NCBI RefSeq assembly: GCF_024362695.1
Contig: NC_065427.1
Coordinates: 310,001-374,000, forward strand
Reading direction: 5' to 3'
DNA: 64,000 nt
From: Pectinophora gossypiella
Taxonomy: Eukaryota; Arthropoda; Insecta; Lepidoptera; Gelechiidae
Shown: piece after piece, positions 1-11,370 of the stretch
How positions within the stretch are numbered: position 1 is the first letter of the stretch
Layout: the number at the start of each line of letters is the position of its first letter
Notes under the pieces: generated by a model
Seen by the model: only the letters and a program-made list of their open reading frames with translations
The model's database searches: none
What the model was told of the DNA's origin: nothing
Position numbers and translations under genes: made by a program

Positions 1-3000
1 TTTTCCACCAACCTTCATGAATCGATCAAATATACAGTTTTTTAAGCGTTGCTACTCTAAGTCAATACATTTGCATAAATTTTACCCCTAGGTAGTAAGT
101 TTGGCCTAAGAATGCTGTCGACTCTTTCCACCAACCTTCATGAATCGATCAAATATACAGTTTTCTAAGCGTTGCCACTCAAAGTCAATACATTCGCATC
201 ATTTTCACCCGCAAGTAGAAAGTTTGGCCTAAGAATGCTGTCGACTCTTTCCACCAACCTTCATGAATCGATCAAATATACAGTTTTTTAAGCGTTGCTA
301 CTCAAAGTCAATACATTTGCATAAATTTTACCCCTAGGTAGTAAGTTTGGCCTAAGAATGCTGTCGACTCTTTCCACCAACCTTCATGAATCGATCAAAT
401 ATACAGTTTTCTAAGCGTTGCCACTCAAAGTCAATACATTCGCATAATTTTCACCCGCAAGTAGAAAGTTTGGCCTAAGAATGCTGTCGACTCCTTCCAC
501 CAACCTTCATGAATCGATCAAATATACAGTTTTCTAAGAGTTGCCACCCAAAGTCAATGCATTCGCATCATTTTCACCCGTATGTAGTAAGTTTGGCCTA
601 AGGATGCTGTCGACTTCTTCCACCAACCTTCATGAATCGATCAATTCTACAGTTTTTTAAGCGTTGCTACTCTAAGTCAATACATATGCATAAATTTTAC
701 CCCTAGGTAGTAAGTTTGGCCTAAGGATTCTGTCGACTTCTTCCACCAACCTTCATGAATCGATCAATTCTACAGTTTTTTTAGCGTTGCTACTCAAAGT
801 CAATACATTTGCATAAATTTTGCCCCTAGGTAGTAAGTTTGGCCTAAGAATGCTGTCGACTCTTTCCACCAACCTTCATGAATCGATCAAATATACAGTT
901 TTTTAAGCGTTGCTACTCAAAGTCAATACATTTGCATAAATTTTACCCCTAGGTAGTAAGTTTGGCCTAAGAATGCTGTCGACTCTTTCCACCAACCTTC
1001 ATGAATCGATCAAATATACAGTTTTTTAAGCGTTGCTACTCAAAGTCAATACATTTGCATAAATTTTACCCCTAGGTAGTAAGTTTGGCCTAAGAATGCT
1101 GTCGACTCTTTCCACCAACCTTCATGAATCGATCAAATATACAGTTTTTTAAGCGTTGCTACTCAAAGTCAATACATTTGCATAAATTTTACCCCTAGGT
1201 AGTAAGTTTGGCCTAAGGATGCTGTCGACTTCTTCCACCAACCTTCATGAATCGATCAATTCTACAGTTTTTTTAGCGTTGCTACTCAAAGTCAATACAT
1301 TTGCATAAATTTTGCCCCTAGGTAGTAAGTTTGGCCTAAGAATGCTGTCGACTCTTTCCACCAACCTTCATGAATCGATCAAATATACAGTTTTTTAAGC
1401 GTTGCTACTCAAAGTCAATACATTTGCATAAATTTTACCCCTAGGTAGTAAGTTTGGCCTAAGAATGCTGTCGACTCTTTCCACCAACCTTCATGAATCG
1501 ATCAAATATACAGTTTTTTAAGCGTTGCTACTCAAAGTCAATACATTTGCATAAATTTTACCCCTAGGTAGTAAGTTTGGCCTAAGAATGCTGTCGACTC
1601 TTTCCACCAACCTTCATGAATCGATCAAATATACAGTTTTTTAAGCGTTGCTACTCAAAGTCAATACATTTGCATAAATTTTACCCCTAGGTAGTAAGTT
1701 TGGCCTAAGAATGCTGTCGACTCTTTCCACCAACCTTCATGAATCGATCAAATATACAGTTTTCTAAGCGTTGCTACTCAAAGTCAATACATATGCATAA
1801 ATTTTACCCCTAGGTAGTAAGTTTGGCCTAAGGATGCTGTCGACTTCTTCCACCAACCTTCATGAATCGATCAATTCTACAGTTTTTTTAGCGTTGCTAC
1901 TCAAAGTCAATACATTTGCATAAATTTTGCCCCTAGGTAGTAAGTTTGGCCAAAGAATGCTGTCGACTCTTTCCACCAACCTTCATGAATCGATCAAATA
2001 TACAGTTTTTTAAGCGTTGCTACTCAAAGTCAATACATTTGCATAAATTTTACCCCTAGGTAGTAAGTTTGGCCTAAGAATGCTGTCGACTCTTTCCACC
2101 AACCTTCATGAATCGATCAAATATACAGTTTTCTAAGAGTTGCCACCCAAAGTCAATACATTCGCATCATTTTCACCCGCAAGTAGAAAGTTTGGCCTAA
2201 GAATGCTGTCGACTCCTTCCACCGACCTTCATGAATCGATCAAATATACAGTTTTCTAAGAGTTGCCACCCAAAGTCAATACATATGCATAAATTTTACC
2301 CCTAGGTAGTAAGTTTGGCCTAAGAATGCTGTCGACTCTTTCCACCAACCTTCATGAATCGATCAAATATACAGTTTTCTAAGCGTTGCTACTCAAAGTC
2401 AATAAATTCGCATCATTTTCACCCGCAAGTAGTAAGTTTGGCCAAAGAATGCTGTCGACTCCTTCCACCAACCTTCATGAATCGATCAAATATACAGTTT
2501 TCTAAGCGTTGCTACTCAAAGTCAATACATTCGCATCATTTTCACCCGCAAGTAGTAAGTTTGGCCTAAGGATGCTGTCGACTTCTTCCACCAACCTTCA
2601 TGAATCGATCAATTCTACAGTTTTTTAAGCGTTGCTACTCAAAGTCAATACATTTGCATAAATTTTACCCCTAGGTAGTAAGTTTGGCCTAAGAATGCTG
2701 TCGACTCTTTCCACCAACCTTCATGAATCGATCAATTCTACAGTTTTCTAAGCGTTGCCACTCAAAGTCAATACATTCGCATCATTTTCACCCGCAAGTA
2801 GTAAGTTTGGCCTAAGGATGCTGTCGACTTCTTCCACCAACCTTCATGAATCGATCAATTCTACAGTTTTTTAAGCGTTGCTACGGAAAGTCAATACATT
2901 TGCATAAATTTTACCCCTAGGTAGTAAGTTTGGCCTAAGAATGCTGTAGACTCCTTCCAACAACCTTCATAAATCGATTGAATATACAGTTTTCTAAGCG

Positions 3001-4470
3001 TTGCCACTCAAAGTCAATACATTCGCATCATTTTCACCCGCAAGTAGTAAGTTTGGCCTAAGAATGCTGTCGACTCCTTCCGCCAACCTTCATGAATCGA
3101 TCAAATATACAGTTTTCTAAGCGTTGCCACTCAAAGTGAATACATTCGCATCATATTCACCCGCAAGTAGTAAGTTTTGCCTAAGGATGCTGTCGACTTC
3201 TTCCACCAACCTTCATGAATCGATCAAATATACAGTTTTCTAAGCGTTGCCACTCAAAGTCAATACATTCGCATAATTTTCACCCGCAAGTAGAAAGTTT
3301 GGCCTAAGAATGCTGTCGACTCCTTCCACCAACCTTCATGAATCGATCAAATATACAGTTTTCTAAGAGTTGCCACCCAAAGTCAATGCATTCGCATCAT
3401 TTTCACCCGTATGTAGTAAGTTTGGCCTAAGGATGCTGTCGACTTCTTCCACCAACCTTCATGAATCGATCAATTCTACAGTTTTTTAAGCGTTGCTACT
3501 CTAAGTCAATACATATGCATAAATTTTACCCCTAGGTAGTAAGTTTGGCCTAAGAATGCTGTCGACTTCTTCCACCAACCTTCATGAATCGATCAATTCT
3601 ACAGTTTTTTTAGCGTTGCTACTCAAAGTCAATACATTTGCATAAATTTTGCCCCTAGGTAGTAAGTTTGGCCAAAGAATGCTGTCGACTCTTTCCACCA
3701 ACCTTCATGAATCGATCAAATATACAGTTTTTTAAGCGTTGCTACTCAAAGTCAATACATTTGCATAAATTTTACCCCTAGGTAGTAAGTTTGGCCTAAG
3801 AATGCTGTCGACTCTTTCCACCAACCTTCATGAATCGATCAAATATACAGTTTTTTAAGCGTTGCTACTCAAAGTCAATACATTTGCATAAATTTTACCC
3901 CTAGGTAGTAAGTTTGGCCAAAGAATGCTGTCGACTCTTTCCACCAACCTTCATGAATCGATCAAATATACAGTTTTTTAAGCGTTGCTACTCAAAGTCA
4001 ATACATTTGCATAAATTTTACCCCTAGGTAGTAAGTTTGGCCTAAGAATGCTGTCGACTCTTTCCACCAACCTTCATGAATCGATCAAATATACAGTTTT
4101 CTAAGCGTTGCCACTCAAAGTCAATACATTCGCATCATTTTCACCTGCAAGTAGAAAGTTTGGCCTAAGAATGCTGTCGACTCCTTCCACCAACCTTCAT
4201 GAATCGATCAATTCTACAGTTTTTTAAGCGTTGCTACTCAAAGTCAATACATTTGCATAAATTTTACCCCTAGGTAGTATGTTTGGCCTAAGAATGCTGT
4301 CGACTCTTTCCACCAACCTTCATGAATCGATCAATTCTACAATTTTCTAAGCGTTGCCACTCAAAGTCAATACATTCGCATCATTTTCACCCGCAAGTAG
4401 TAAGTTTGGCCTAAGAATGCTGTCGACTCCTTCCACCAACCTTCATGAATCGATCAAATATACAGTTTTC
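1..4470. repeat. 123-bp satellite DNA array, about 36 monomers
   Basis: The landmark ccttcatgaatcgatca recurs at 12, 135, 258, 381 and 504 and onward at exact 123-bp spacing to 4470, with almost no indels. At least three monomer types are mixed. One has tttgcataaattttacccc then taggtag. One has cattcgcatcattttcaccc. One has caattctacag in place of caaatatacag. The array begins mid-monomer at position 1, so it is truncated by the window edge. Short ORFs inside it (for example 2354-2569) are read-through of the repeat and not genes. No transcription signal is evident. Confidence 0.98.
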
Positions 4471-4474
4471 AGAT

Positions 4475-5145
4475 TAGTGATGGGCCGAATGTGGATTGAA
4501 CCGAATTCGAACTTTGATCGAAGTTCGGTTGATATTCCCGCCTTTTCTTCAATGATTCACGTTATGAATTGTTTACGCGATCGCTTGCAGTTTGTTGTTG
4601 TCCCCGCCGCCCGCTACCCGCCCGCACGTCACCGAGCCGGCCAGCCGCTCATTATTGCGTCATCCGTGACACGAGTGAAATAATTAAAATACTCAAAAAG
4701 TTATTAATACAGTGCTGTATGTAAGTGCTGCATGTAAGAACAATGAGTGGGCGAAAAATATCAGGTGTTTGTACTTTTTTTAGAAGTAAATGAACCAAAC
4801 AAAGTAAAATGTAGTTTGTATGCGAGTCACTAATATCTCATGGTGGTAGTAATTCTGAGTTTTATTTAAATAATGCCATTGACTTTGAGTACCTACTCAA
4901 GAAAAAAATAATTCCATAACACATTTACATAATTAATACATAAATAACTCCATAATACATTTTACCTAACTAAACCTATAATCAAATTATATAAATGAAC
5001 ATATTTATTTTTTATGAACATTCTACCCCCCGCAAGTGACATATTGTATGAATGCTCGCTCGTCAACCTAATGACGAATTTTGGCCGAAGAACCCTGCCG
5101 AATTTTGGTTAAACCGAATGTGAAACGAACTTCGGCCCATCCCTA
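4475..5145. mobile_element. hAT-like non-autonomous TIR element
   Basis: The left end tagtgatgggccgaa and the right end ttcggcccatcccta are inverted copies with one mismatch. Ends of the TAGTGATGGG/CCCATCCCTA type are typical of hAT transposons. The interior includes GC-rich sequence (4590-4660) and AT-rich sequence. It has no transposase ORF, although a hAT transposase fragment starts about 30 bp beyond the right end. The 8 bp outside each end do not match, so either a target-site duplication was lost or the element is a truncated or internal piece of a larger one. The left end lies 4 bp after the last satellite base. Confidence 0.7.
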
Positions 5146-5159
5146 ATATTTATCAATTG

Positions 5160-5519
5160 ATAAAAACAAAAAAATGCGCTCTTGAACGTGTATGTTGATG
5201 AAAAGTTCGCTCCTTTCATAATGGCATTAACAGCAAAAACTCATCCTTTTCCTAAATTCATGTTTGGGGAATCATTCAAAAGCACCTGCCCTTTATTGTG
5301 GTGGACTTCTGTGACTATTGAAGATGAAAAAGGATGGCCAGAAAAAGAAAGTTCATTAAATTTTGTGAACAGTTATTAACCGCAACCGCTTCAACTGCGG
5401 CATTAGAAATATGTTTTTCAACATTCGGGCTAGTGCAGTCGAAGCTAAGGAACAGATTGGGCAATGAAAAGGCTGCAAAGCTTGTATTTTTGTTTAAATA
5501 TTATAACCAAGACAACTAA
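5160..5519 (+). pseudogene. hAT transposase C-terminal fragment, frameshifted
   Basis: Two overlapping frames, 5182-5379 and 5334-5519, together resemble the C-terminal end of a hAT-superfamily transposase. The first carries FKSTCPLLWW. The second carries LLTATASTAALEICFSTFG and RNRLGNEKAAKL, which match the hAT dimerisation region (small residues, then E, then the FS motif, then RNRL). A frameshift near 5335-5380 separates them. The upstream zinc finger and most of the catalytic domain are absent. It stops naturally at 5517-5519. It is therefore a dead remnant, probably related to the TIR element just upstream. Confidence 0.8.
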
Positions 5520-6770
5520 ACCAAGAAGCAAGATATAAGTTGGATTTTGGGAGAACAAATTAGTTGTACTTCAGCTACAGTAGTGCCCAGGCCAATGGAA
5601 ATAGATTCATCAGCTATAGTTAATGCATGTATGCATACAATAAAAAATTAAAAAGGGTAAAAAGCATTGAATGATAATTATCTTGATAATTTCGAACCCT
5701 GGTTGTATGTTAAGTTAATCCACATACCTACCACATAAAGACCGGCTGTTATGAGTTTTGATTATTTACTGATTTTTACATCTTACATGTATGTAACTAT
5801 GTATTCATTTAACTAAGAAGAGCGGTACATACCTATATACATTTACACACATACCAATAGCTACAAAATGAAAAAAAATAATGGTAGGTAGGTACTTCTA
5901 CTATTTGAGCTACATTCTTCCATTATGACATAAGTTTGGTATTTTGTTTTGATAAAACAATTTAGAATGGATAAACTATTAAGCATAAGTAGTAGCACGG
6001 AAAGTTCAATCACCTTTGCATTTTTATTCCTTACATTTCGGCGGCTACGAAATCACTATTAGTTGATTAATCCATCTATTTTAGATAGATTATCCGATTG
6101 CCCTTTTTCGAATCCTTCATCCATTTTATTAATCGAATAATATTTACTATTATTAGGACGAAAACAACAAAATACTGCGCAAACTTTTACACCTATAACT
6201 GCTGGCGACTCGATATTAAGCGGGCCGCGGCCCGCGCGGCTCGGTGCCGTCACAAGCGGTCACGTGACTGATATTTTTCAAAACTTTGAGTGACTATAAA
6301 ATGAAAACTACTAAGTATTTTTGACTACAACAAAAACGAGTGTATTTCTATACATACAGACTTTACTGAGACATATTTCAAGCGATTTGCCATAGGTACC
6401 TAATAATATTCTTCATTAGGTATTTATGTTAAGCGTTCATAATAGAATTTAATTTTTTTTAAATTACCAGTTTTTTTTATTTTTTCCTTTGTATTTATCT
6501 AATTACCTATCTGCATACCAAATTTTAACTCTCTAGGTCATCTCGAACTGGGTTAGAGTTTTCATCTATAGGTCAGTCAGTCAATGATAAAAATGATGAT
6601 TTTTGGACATTAATATCTAAATAACCGTTTGAGATAAGTTTATGAAATTTAGAACACATATATGTATCTCGCAAGTCTCAATATATGAGCCAAATTTTAT
6701 ACGTTTATGTGAAATACATTTTGATTTATGAGGGGGTCAAAAGTGGCTCCAAATGGTTCGTGTAATATTA
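5520..6770. other. Gene-free AT-rich stretch
   Basis: No coding sequence is supported. 6210-6240 has a small GC-rich palindromic patch (gcgggccgcggcccgcgcgg). 6560-6700 (ggtcagtcagtcaatgata and following) resembles decayed Helitron-type repeat sequence seen elsewhere in the window, for example around 30750. Confidence 0.5.
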
Positions 6771-6775
6771 CATAC

Positions 6776-6945
6776 GGTGCGGCTCGCCAGTTCTGTTTCT
6801 TGAACTTGGCTTGACACGCTACCGCGTGTCTAGATAATTCCACCCTTGCCATTCCGTCAGCGTGTTCCACCTTAGGCCACATCATTTACCACCAGGTGAG
6901 TTTGTGGTCAGATGCGAACCTATACTTTGTAAAAAACAGGTAAAG
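6776..6945. repeat. Interspersed repeat fragment (ccaccaggtgag family)
   Basis: It contains gccattccgtcagcgtgttc, then taggccacatcatttaccac, then ccaggtgagtttgtggtcag. The last part recurs in the window at 17868-17925 and 58735-58795. It looks like the untranslated end of a non-LTR retrotransposon. No ORF is supported. Confidence 0.55.
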
Positions 6946-7364
6946 AGTTTTCAGACACAAAACAAAGAGGTTTAAAATTCAAATTTTGAAGGTTTTTTTA
7001 GGCAGTGGCAAAATAAACACTCTTAGTTCACTAAGTTAGTAGAGTTCATTAGGATCGGTTTGGTTGGTAGTAAAAACAAACGGGAGACTCTTAATGAAAC
7101 GGGTCGAGCCACATCGGATCGCCTCTTAATTGCTTGTAATATTTACATTAATTGCTAGGGAATACAAACTTGTTATAAAAGACTGGTAAACGAGAAGTAC
7201 AATCTCCAATTACAAAAACAGTTGCCTGGGTGGTTGTCATGACGGCGATACGGCTCACCACTTATCACGTTTGCCATTTCTATCCTCGAATTCCGCTTAC
7301 TAAAGTAATCTTGTCGTATATTGTGTAAAATAACTGTCAAAAATTATTATTATTTCTAGCCATC

Positions 7365-7490
7365 CCACTGGCAAAGGCGCTCTGCCTTTCTTCCAATCCA
7401 CTCAATATTGGGCTGTCTCTGTCCAAGATGTCAAGTGTGCATCTAACTCCATCTTTTTCTCGGTCGGCCACATCGCCTCTTGACATTACA
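7365..7490 (-). repeat. LINE-derived fragment
   Basis: The segment (agccatcccactggcaaagg, then ctttcttccaatccactcaa) resembles the antisense of a common lepidopteran non-LTR element end. It has no open frame and is called only as repeat debris. Confidence 0.35.
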
Positions 7491-7624
7491 AAAATCTAAA
7501 AATACTTATATTAGTAAGCGAAACTCATGGATACATTCTTGTCTGATATAAAGTACTTAACTGACGTTACCAGTATCGAATACAGTGTTGTCATACATCA
7601 TCTTCCTACTTATAAATAAATAAA

Positions 7625-7985
7625 TGAAATTAAATCTCTCGACTTTCATCGCTAACTGTTTGAACTGTCGCAGATATCCAAAGGTATAGCCCTATCCACC
7701 CACTGCTGCGTATAGGTCTCCTCTCTTTCTGGTCCTGTGGACGTCTCATCCACTGCTTTCCGGCATAAATTGAGCTGGTGGTCTGCCTCGATATCATATG
7801 CCATCCCTTGGCCACAATTCCGTTATTGCCTTAGTACATCTGTTGTCTTCCCGTTTTGACAATTGTCCTGCCTATCTCCACTTAAGCCTAACAATTCGTA
7901 CTTATACCTACATCTTGGGCTTTAGTGCGCAGCCGTATTTCGACGTCCTGTTCTACATCCTTCAAAATGCAAACTTACGTATTCC
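7625..7985 (-). pseudogene. Degraded non-LTR retrotransposon ORF 3' end
   Basis: Read on the minus strand with frameshifts, the stretch 7780-7640 gives pieces such as EREETYTQQWVDRAIP. This resembles the C-terminal end of pol-like LINE proteins, where a W-containing region is followed by ETYTQQW. Upstream minus-strand sequence to about 7985 gives further weak similarity. No intact frame exceeds about 60 codons. It is a dead fragment. Confidence 0.5.
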
Positions 7986-8574
7986 ATTAGCGCTTCTGTG
8001 TACATACTCGTAAAATTATTCTTTTATCTTCAACGACCTCTTTACGTACCGGTGATACTCTTTACGTCCCTTGAGTTTTAATTAAGTTGTGAAAAGATGA
8101 ATTTCTCCTCGTTACGCTTCCCTCTTTATTCTTCAAATTGGTCGTGATCTTTTTTAAAAGTTGGAATTCGTTATGATCTATTAAAAGTTTTCCCTAACTA
8201 AAGGTCTCTTTGAATGGATGAAAGCGTTTTAATGATGAGAATACCCTGTCCAATTTATAACATATTGTTACAATCCGCGATAGCCGTGTTCGGTTAACGT
8301 GGGACTTACCTACATGGTAGCGTCACGGAGCCGAACCGTCTGAATTAATGTTTGGAACATAGACAACTGCAATCACGTGGTTTCCAGAATTTGTGCCCTG
8401 TTAGTGGTAATAGACTCGCTTCCTATTGTAGGTACGGGATTTAATGATAGCTAGCAAAGATTGAGTCTATCTACCCTTTTGCTGCTTCATTGTGTGTTGG
8501 CGGAGGTGTTTTTACAGCTAGTAGCTGGGATCAACGGTTTAACATGCCAATTTTACGAAAAAAATGTTGATTTG

Positions 8575-8712
8575 AGTCTGCAATGTCCTAGCAAACTAGG
8601 GACAGACCCACAAAATGATTTTTGTTAAGCGTGTTCCCACCGGAAAACGAACCCGGGGCCACCGGATCGGGAACCCAACGCTCAACCCATTGGACCACAG
8701 TGGCCGTTTCTT
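8575..8712 (-). mobile_element. tRNA-derived SINE head
   Basis: Read on the minus strand it has a tRNA-like promoter: tggtccaatgggttgagcg (A-box-like), then ccccgggttcg (B box), then the SINE body ending near ctaggacattgcagactc. Other copies of the same family in this window are at 20628, 24700, 46325 and 47255. The 80-codon minus-strand ORF overlapping it is chance. Confidence 0.75.
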
Positions 8713-9384
8713 TATATATGTACCTTACGTATGTGTAAACTTCGGGAGTAATCAAACAGTTTTGATCGATTTCTCGTAGTAACGAGGTCTGTAAGCCCTG
8801 TGGGGTGTTGATATTAGGCTTTTGAGCCATTGTCTCTTAGATTAAGCCTACTCAGTACACAGGTGATCAACTCTCACTATCGGCTCTATTGATCCACTTT
8901 CGAGGACTAGTATAACAAAGCTCGTTCTAAAACAATTTTATCTTAAGAGAGCTTTTGAAAGGTGTCACATAATTATGTTTTTGATAAGATTTATTCATAC
9001 ATCTTCCTGCGTCCTTCATCATTCATCTCTCTCAGTCGTTATTTCTTTAATGCCATTCAAATATTTACCTACTTTCTTGGTAAGAAGAGAGTACCTACAT
9101 AGAGGTATTTACTTTTAACTAACTCCTGACTACTAAGATGTTTACTTCCGATTATTCGCACTTGATATTTTGAGTTTCGAATGCAAATCGGATAGATCGG
9201 GCGGGTCATCGAGTGGCGGCTAGTGTAGCTGTCAGGAGAGTTGACAGTGTATTATTTGGCGGCCCGTTGCAAAACCATTTGCACCAAACTATATTACGAT
9301 ACTTCTATACACGACTCTGGCAGTAAGGGTGCCTTTCCAGCAGAGATGTGCTATGCAGCTATGCTGCGAAGATGTATTATAAGC

Positions 9385-9545
9385 TGCAACAAAATTTTCC
9401 TGTACCCAAAGGTTCCCTGGAAGAAATTGCTGCATGAGCAATAAGGCCGCCTGTTATGCTTTTCTGTAGATGTTGTCCTTATCTCTGTATTTTGTGTCCA
9501 TTGTGCTCAATAAAGTATTTTATCTATCTATCTATCTATCTATCT
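9385..9545 (+). mobile_element. LINE 3' end with (TATC)n tail
   Basis: Sequence ccctggaagaaattgctgca, then gcaataaggccgcctgttat, then ctcaataaagtattttatc, followed by six TATC units. The same 3' untranslated sequence occurs in reverse at 44548-44800 with an (ATTGT)n-type tail. This is the 5'-truncated end of a non-LTR retrotransposon. Confidence 0.7.
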
Positions 9546-9672
9546 GCGCTACGAAACTATGTGACCCTTTCCATCAATACTAAGCTATGTAGCTGTGCGA
9601 GGAAGATGCGCTGCGAAGATGCGCCTCCGCAAAGTAGCTGTGCTACGTATCGATAGTAGGGAAACGGCGGGT

Positions 9673-9779
9673 ACGCATCCACAGCACGCATCCACAGCAC
9701 GCATCCACAGCACGCATCCACAGCACGCATCCACAGCACGCATCCACAGCACGCATCCATAGCACGCATCCATAGCACG
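9673..9779. repeat. 13-bp minisatellite, left part
   Basis: About eight units of acgcatccacagc, the last ones with a C-to-T change (catag). The array is interrupted at 9780 by an LTR-like insertion and resumes at 10627. It gives long artificial minus-strand ORFs. Confidence 0.95.
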
Positions 9780-10626
9780 TGTTATATTATTGGTATGGGT
9801 ATATTATGTCATAAATATAAAAATATGTTACAATTGTGATTTTCACCGAAATATTGATTTAAACTAAATAATGTAAGACGGAAATAATAATTTAAGTTTT
9901 AATTTCCGCTGGAATGTCATACACAAGACATAATTTCTGATCGGTTACTTTTAAGATGTTCAAAGATAATTTGTGAAATGAAATTAGGAATAAATAATGT
10001 AGATAATATTATTAAGAATTTGTATGATGATTAGTTTTATCATTATTATGATTAGTTTGTTAAAAGTCATTGTGTTGTAAGTAAAATACTTTTGCTGTGT
10101 TGTGATTGGTTGTTAATAACGTGATAGTGTGTGGTGGGGACTGGCGGACTGGCTCGAGGTAGGGGACAGTCGGGCAGTCTGTTTAGAACCACCGATACGT
10201 CGAGTCGAAATAAGTTAAGTACCAACCTTTATTTATTGTATCTATATTTCTTTTGTGTAATTGTAGGATGTTATAAGATGATGTCCCAATACTGGGGCTT
10301 TGTCCAGCATAATGCTTGTTGAGAATATAAGTTATTCTTTGATACTTCGTTTGTTTTACTTCTATTAAGAAATTCCTTCTAGTAAAAGTCGAGTAAACTA
10401 TAACTTTTAAACACATATCATGTGGGAGCCTTCACGTAGCAATTAGAAAATTCTAATATCCACCTTTACATGACAAAGCTACTACTTTGATGTAGTACCT
10501 GTTACATTATGATTTAACTTTATAACCTGAGTATAATGACATCTTCTCTATCGTAGACTTAGTATATAGTTTGATATCTACATTACCGAACACTAATTTA
10601 GTATTTACTTAATATTTTATTTGACA
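9780..10626. mobile_element. Solo LTR (847 bp) inserted in the minisatellite
   Basis: The segment starts TGTTAT and ends TTGACA, the TG...CA form of retroviral-type long terminal repeats. It is flanked by a 4-bp direct repeat, cacg, at 9776-9779 and 10627-10630. Removing the segment and one cacg restores the 13-bp minisatellite in exact phase, which is strong evidence for insertion with a 4-bp target-site duplication. There is no internal gag or pol sequence, so this is a solo LTR. A TSD of this length fits Ty3/gypsy-type elements, but the family cannot be fixed. Confidence 0.8.
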
Positions 10627-10700
10627 CACGCATCCACAGCACGCATCCATAGCACGCATCCATAGCACGCATCCATAGCACACATCTATAGCACGCATCC
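10627..10700. repeat. 13-bp minisatellite, right part
   Basis: Continuation of the array at 9673-9779, with about 5.7 more units, mostly of the catagcacgc variant. It is separated from the left part only by the solo LTR. Confidence 0.93.
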
Positions 10701-10734
10701 TTCCATATAAAAAAAAACAAAATCGGATCAAAAT

Positions 10735-11105
10735 TATGATGGTAGGGAGTACTATTTCATACGAGTTTATTGACATTAGTTACAAACTGAAGTATGCAAG
10801 CGTTTCCCAGATAATAGGTATTTTCAAAACGTCAAGCCAGCGGGATCAAAGAACTGGCTTTATAACTTTGGAACCGTTGAAGTACTAATTTCGGTATTTT
10901 GCAGGGGGTGAGTACTATTTCGGTACTATTTTTTGGCGTTTAAATCAAAGCGAAAGACCTTGTCGTTAACTCTCGCCAAATTTCGCTCACCGTCAAGCTA
11001 GCAAGTGCAATAAAACATGGCTATAAATCCAGAACCGTGATGGTACTATTTTTTTTACAACAGGTACTATTTTTTTCAATAAGAGTACTAATTTTTGGTA
11101 TGGTC
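10735..11105. repeat. Cluster of GTACTATTT motifs
   Basis: The motif (a/g)gtacta(t/a)ttt occurs at about 10746, 10872, 10908, 10922, 11043, 11064 and 11085, all on the + strand. Spacing is irregular, so it is not a simple tandem repeat. It could be subterminal repeats of an unrecognised transposable element. No ORF is associated. Confidence 0.5.
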
Positions 11106-11204
11106 AAATTATTTTTTCCTGCCCATTTTTTTTTGAGGCCGCTAGCTTGACGCACACCTATTTTGAACAATTATTAAGAGCGTTAGCATGTTTTTATAAA
11201 TTTT

Positions 11205-11370
11205 TCATCGTAATTCGGATGCCATCCAATGACATTATCGCCGCATTCTTTTGATGATGTCAACAGAATTTTCGAAATAAACCAATCTAAAATCGACCTT
11301 ATTCGTTCTGCCATAATGGTTATAATTCCATATGTAACTGAAAATTCTGACAGCGCATATAATGTGGAAG
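11205..11370. repeat. Interspersed repeat, family shared with 27.4 and 61.0-61.8 kb
   Basis: cggatgccatccaatgacat matches the segment at about 61697 (cggataccatccagtgacat). The later part, ccatatgtaactgaaaattc then tgacagcgc, is the reverse complement of sequence at 27395-27440. It is dispersed repeat DNA without coding potential. Confidence 0.6.

Noticed and set aside
2354..2569. 71-codon ORF
   Set aside because: It is a read-through of two satellite monomers; its translation is internally repeated with the 123-bp unit.
1..4470. CRISPR-like repeat array
   Set aside because: The regular period is 123 bp of continuous satellite with no repeat/spacer alternation, in a eukaryotic context.
9557..9778. 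Cysteine-rich repetitive minus-strand ORFs
   Set aside because: They are produced by the 13-bp minisatellite, whose unit is not a multiple of three, so every frame repeats.
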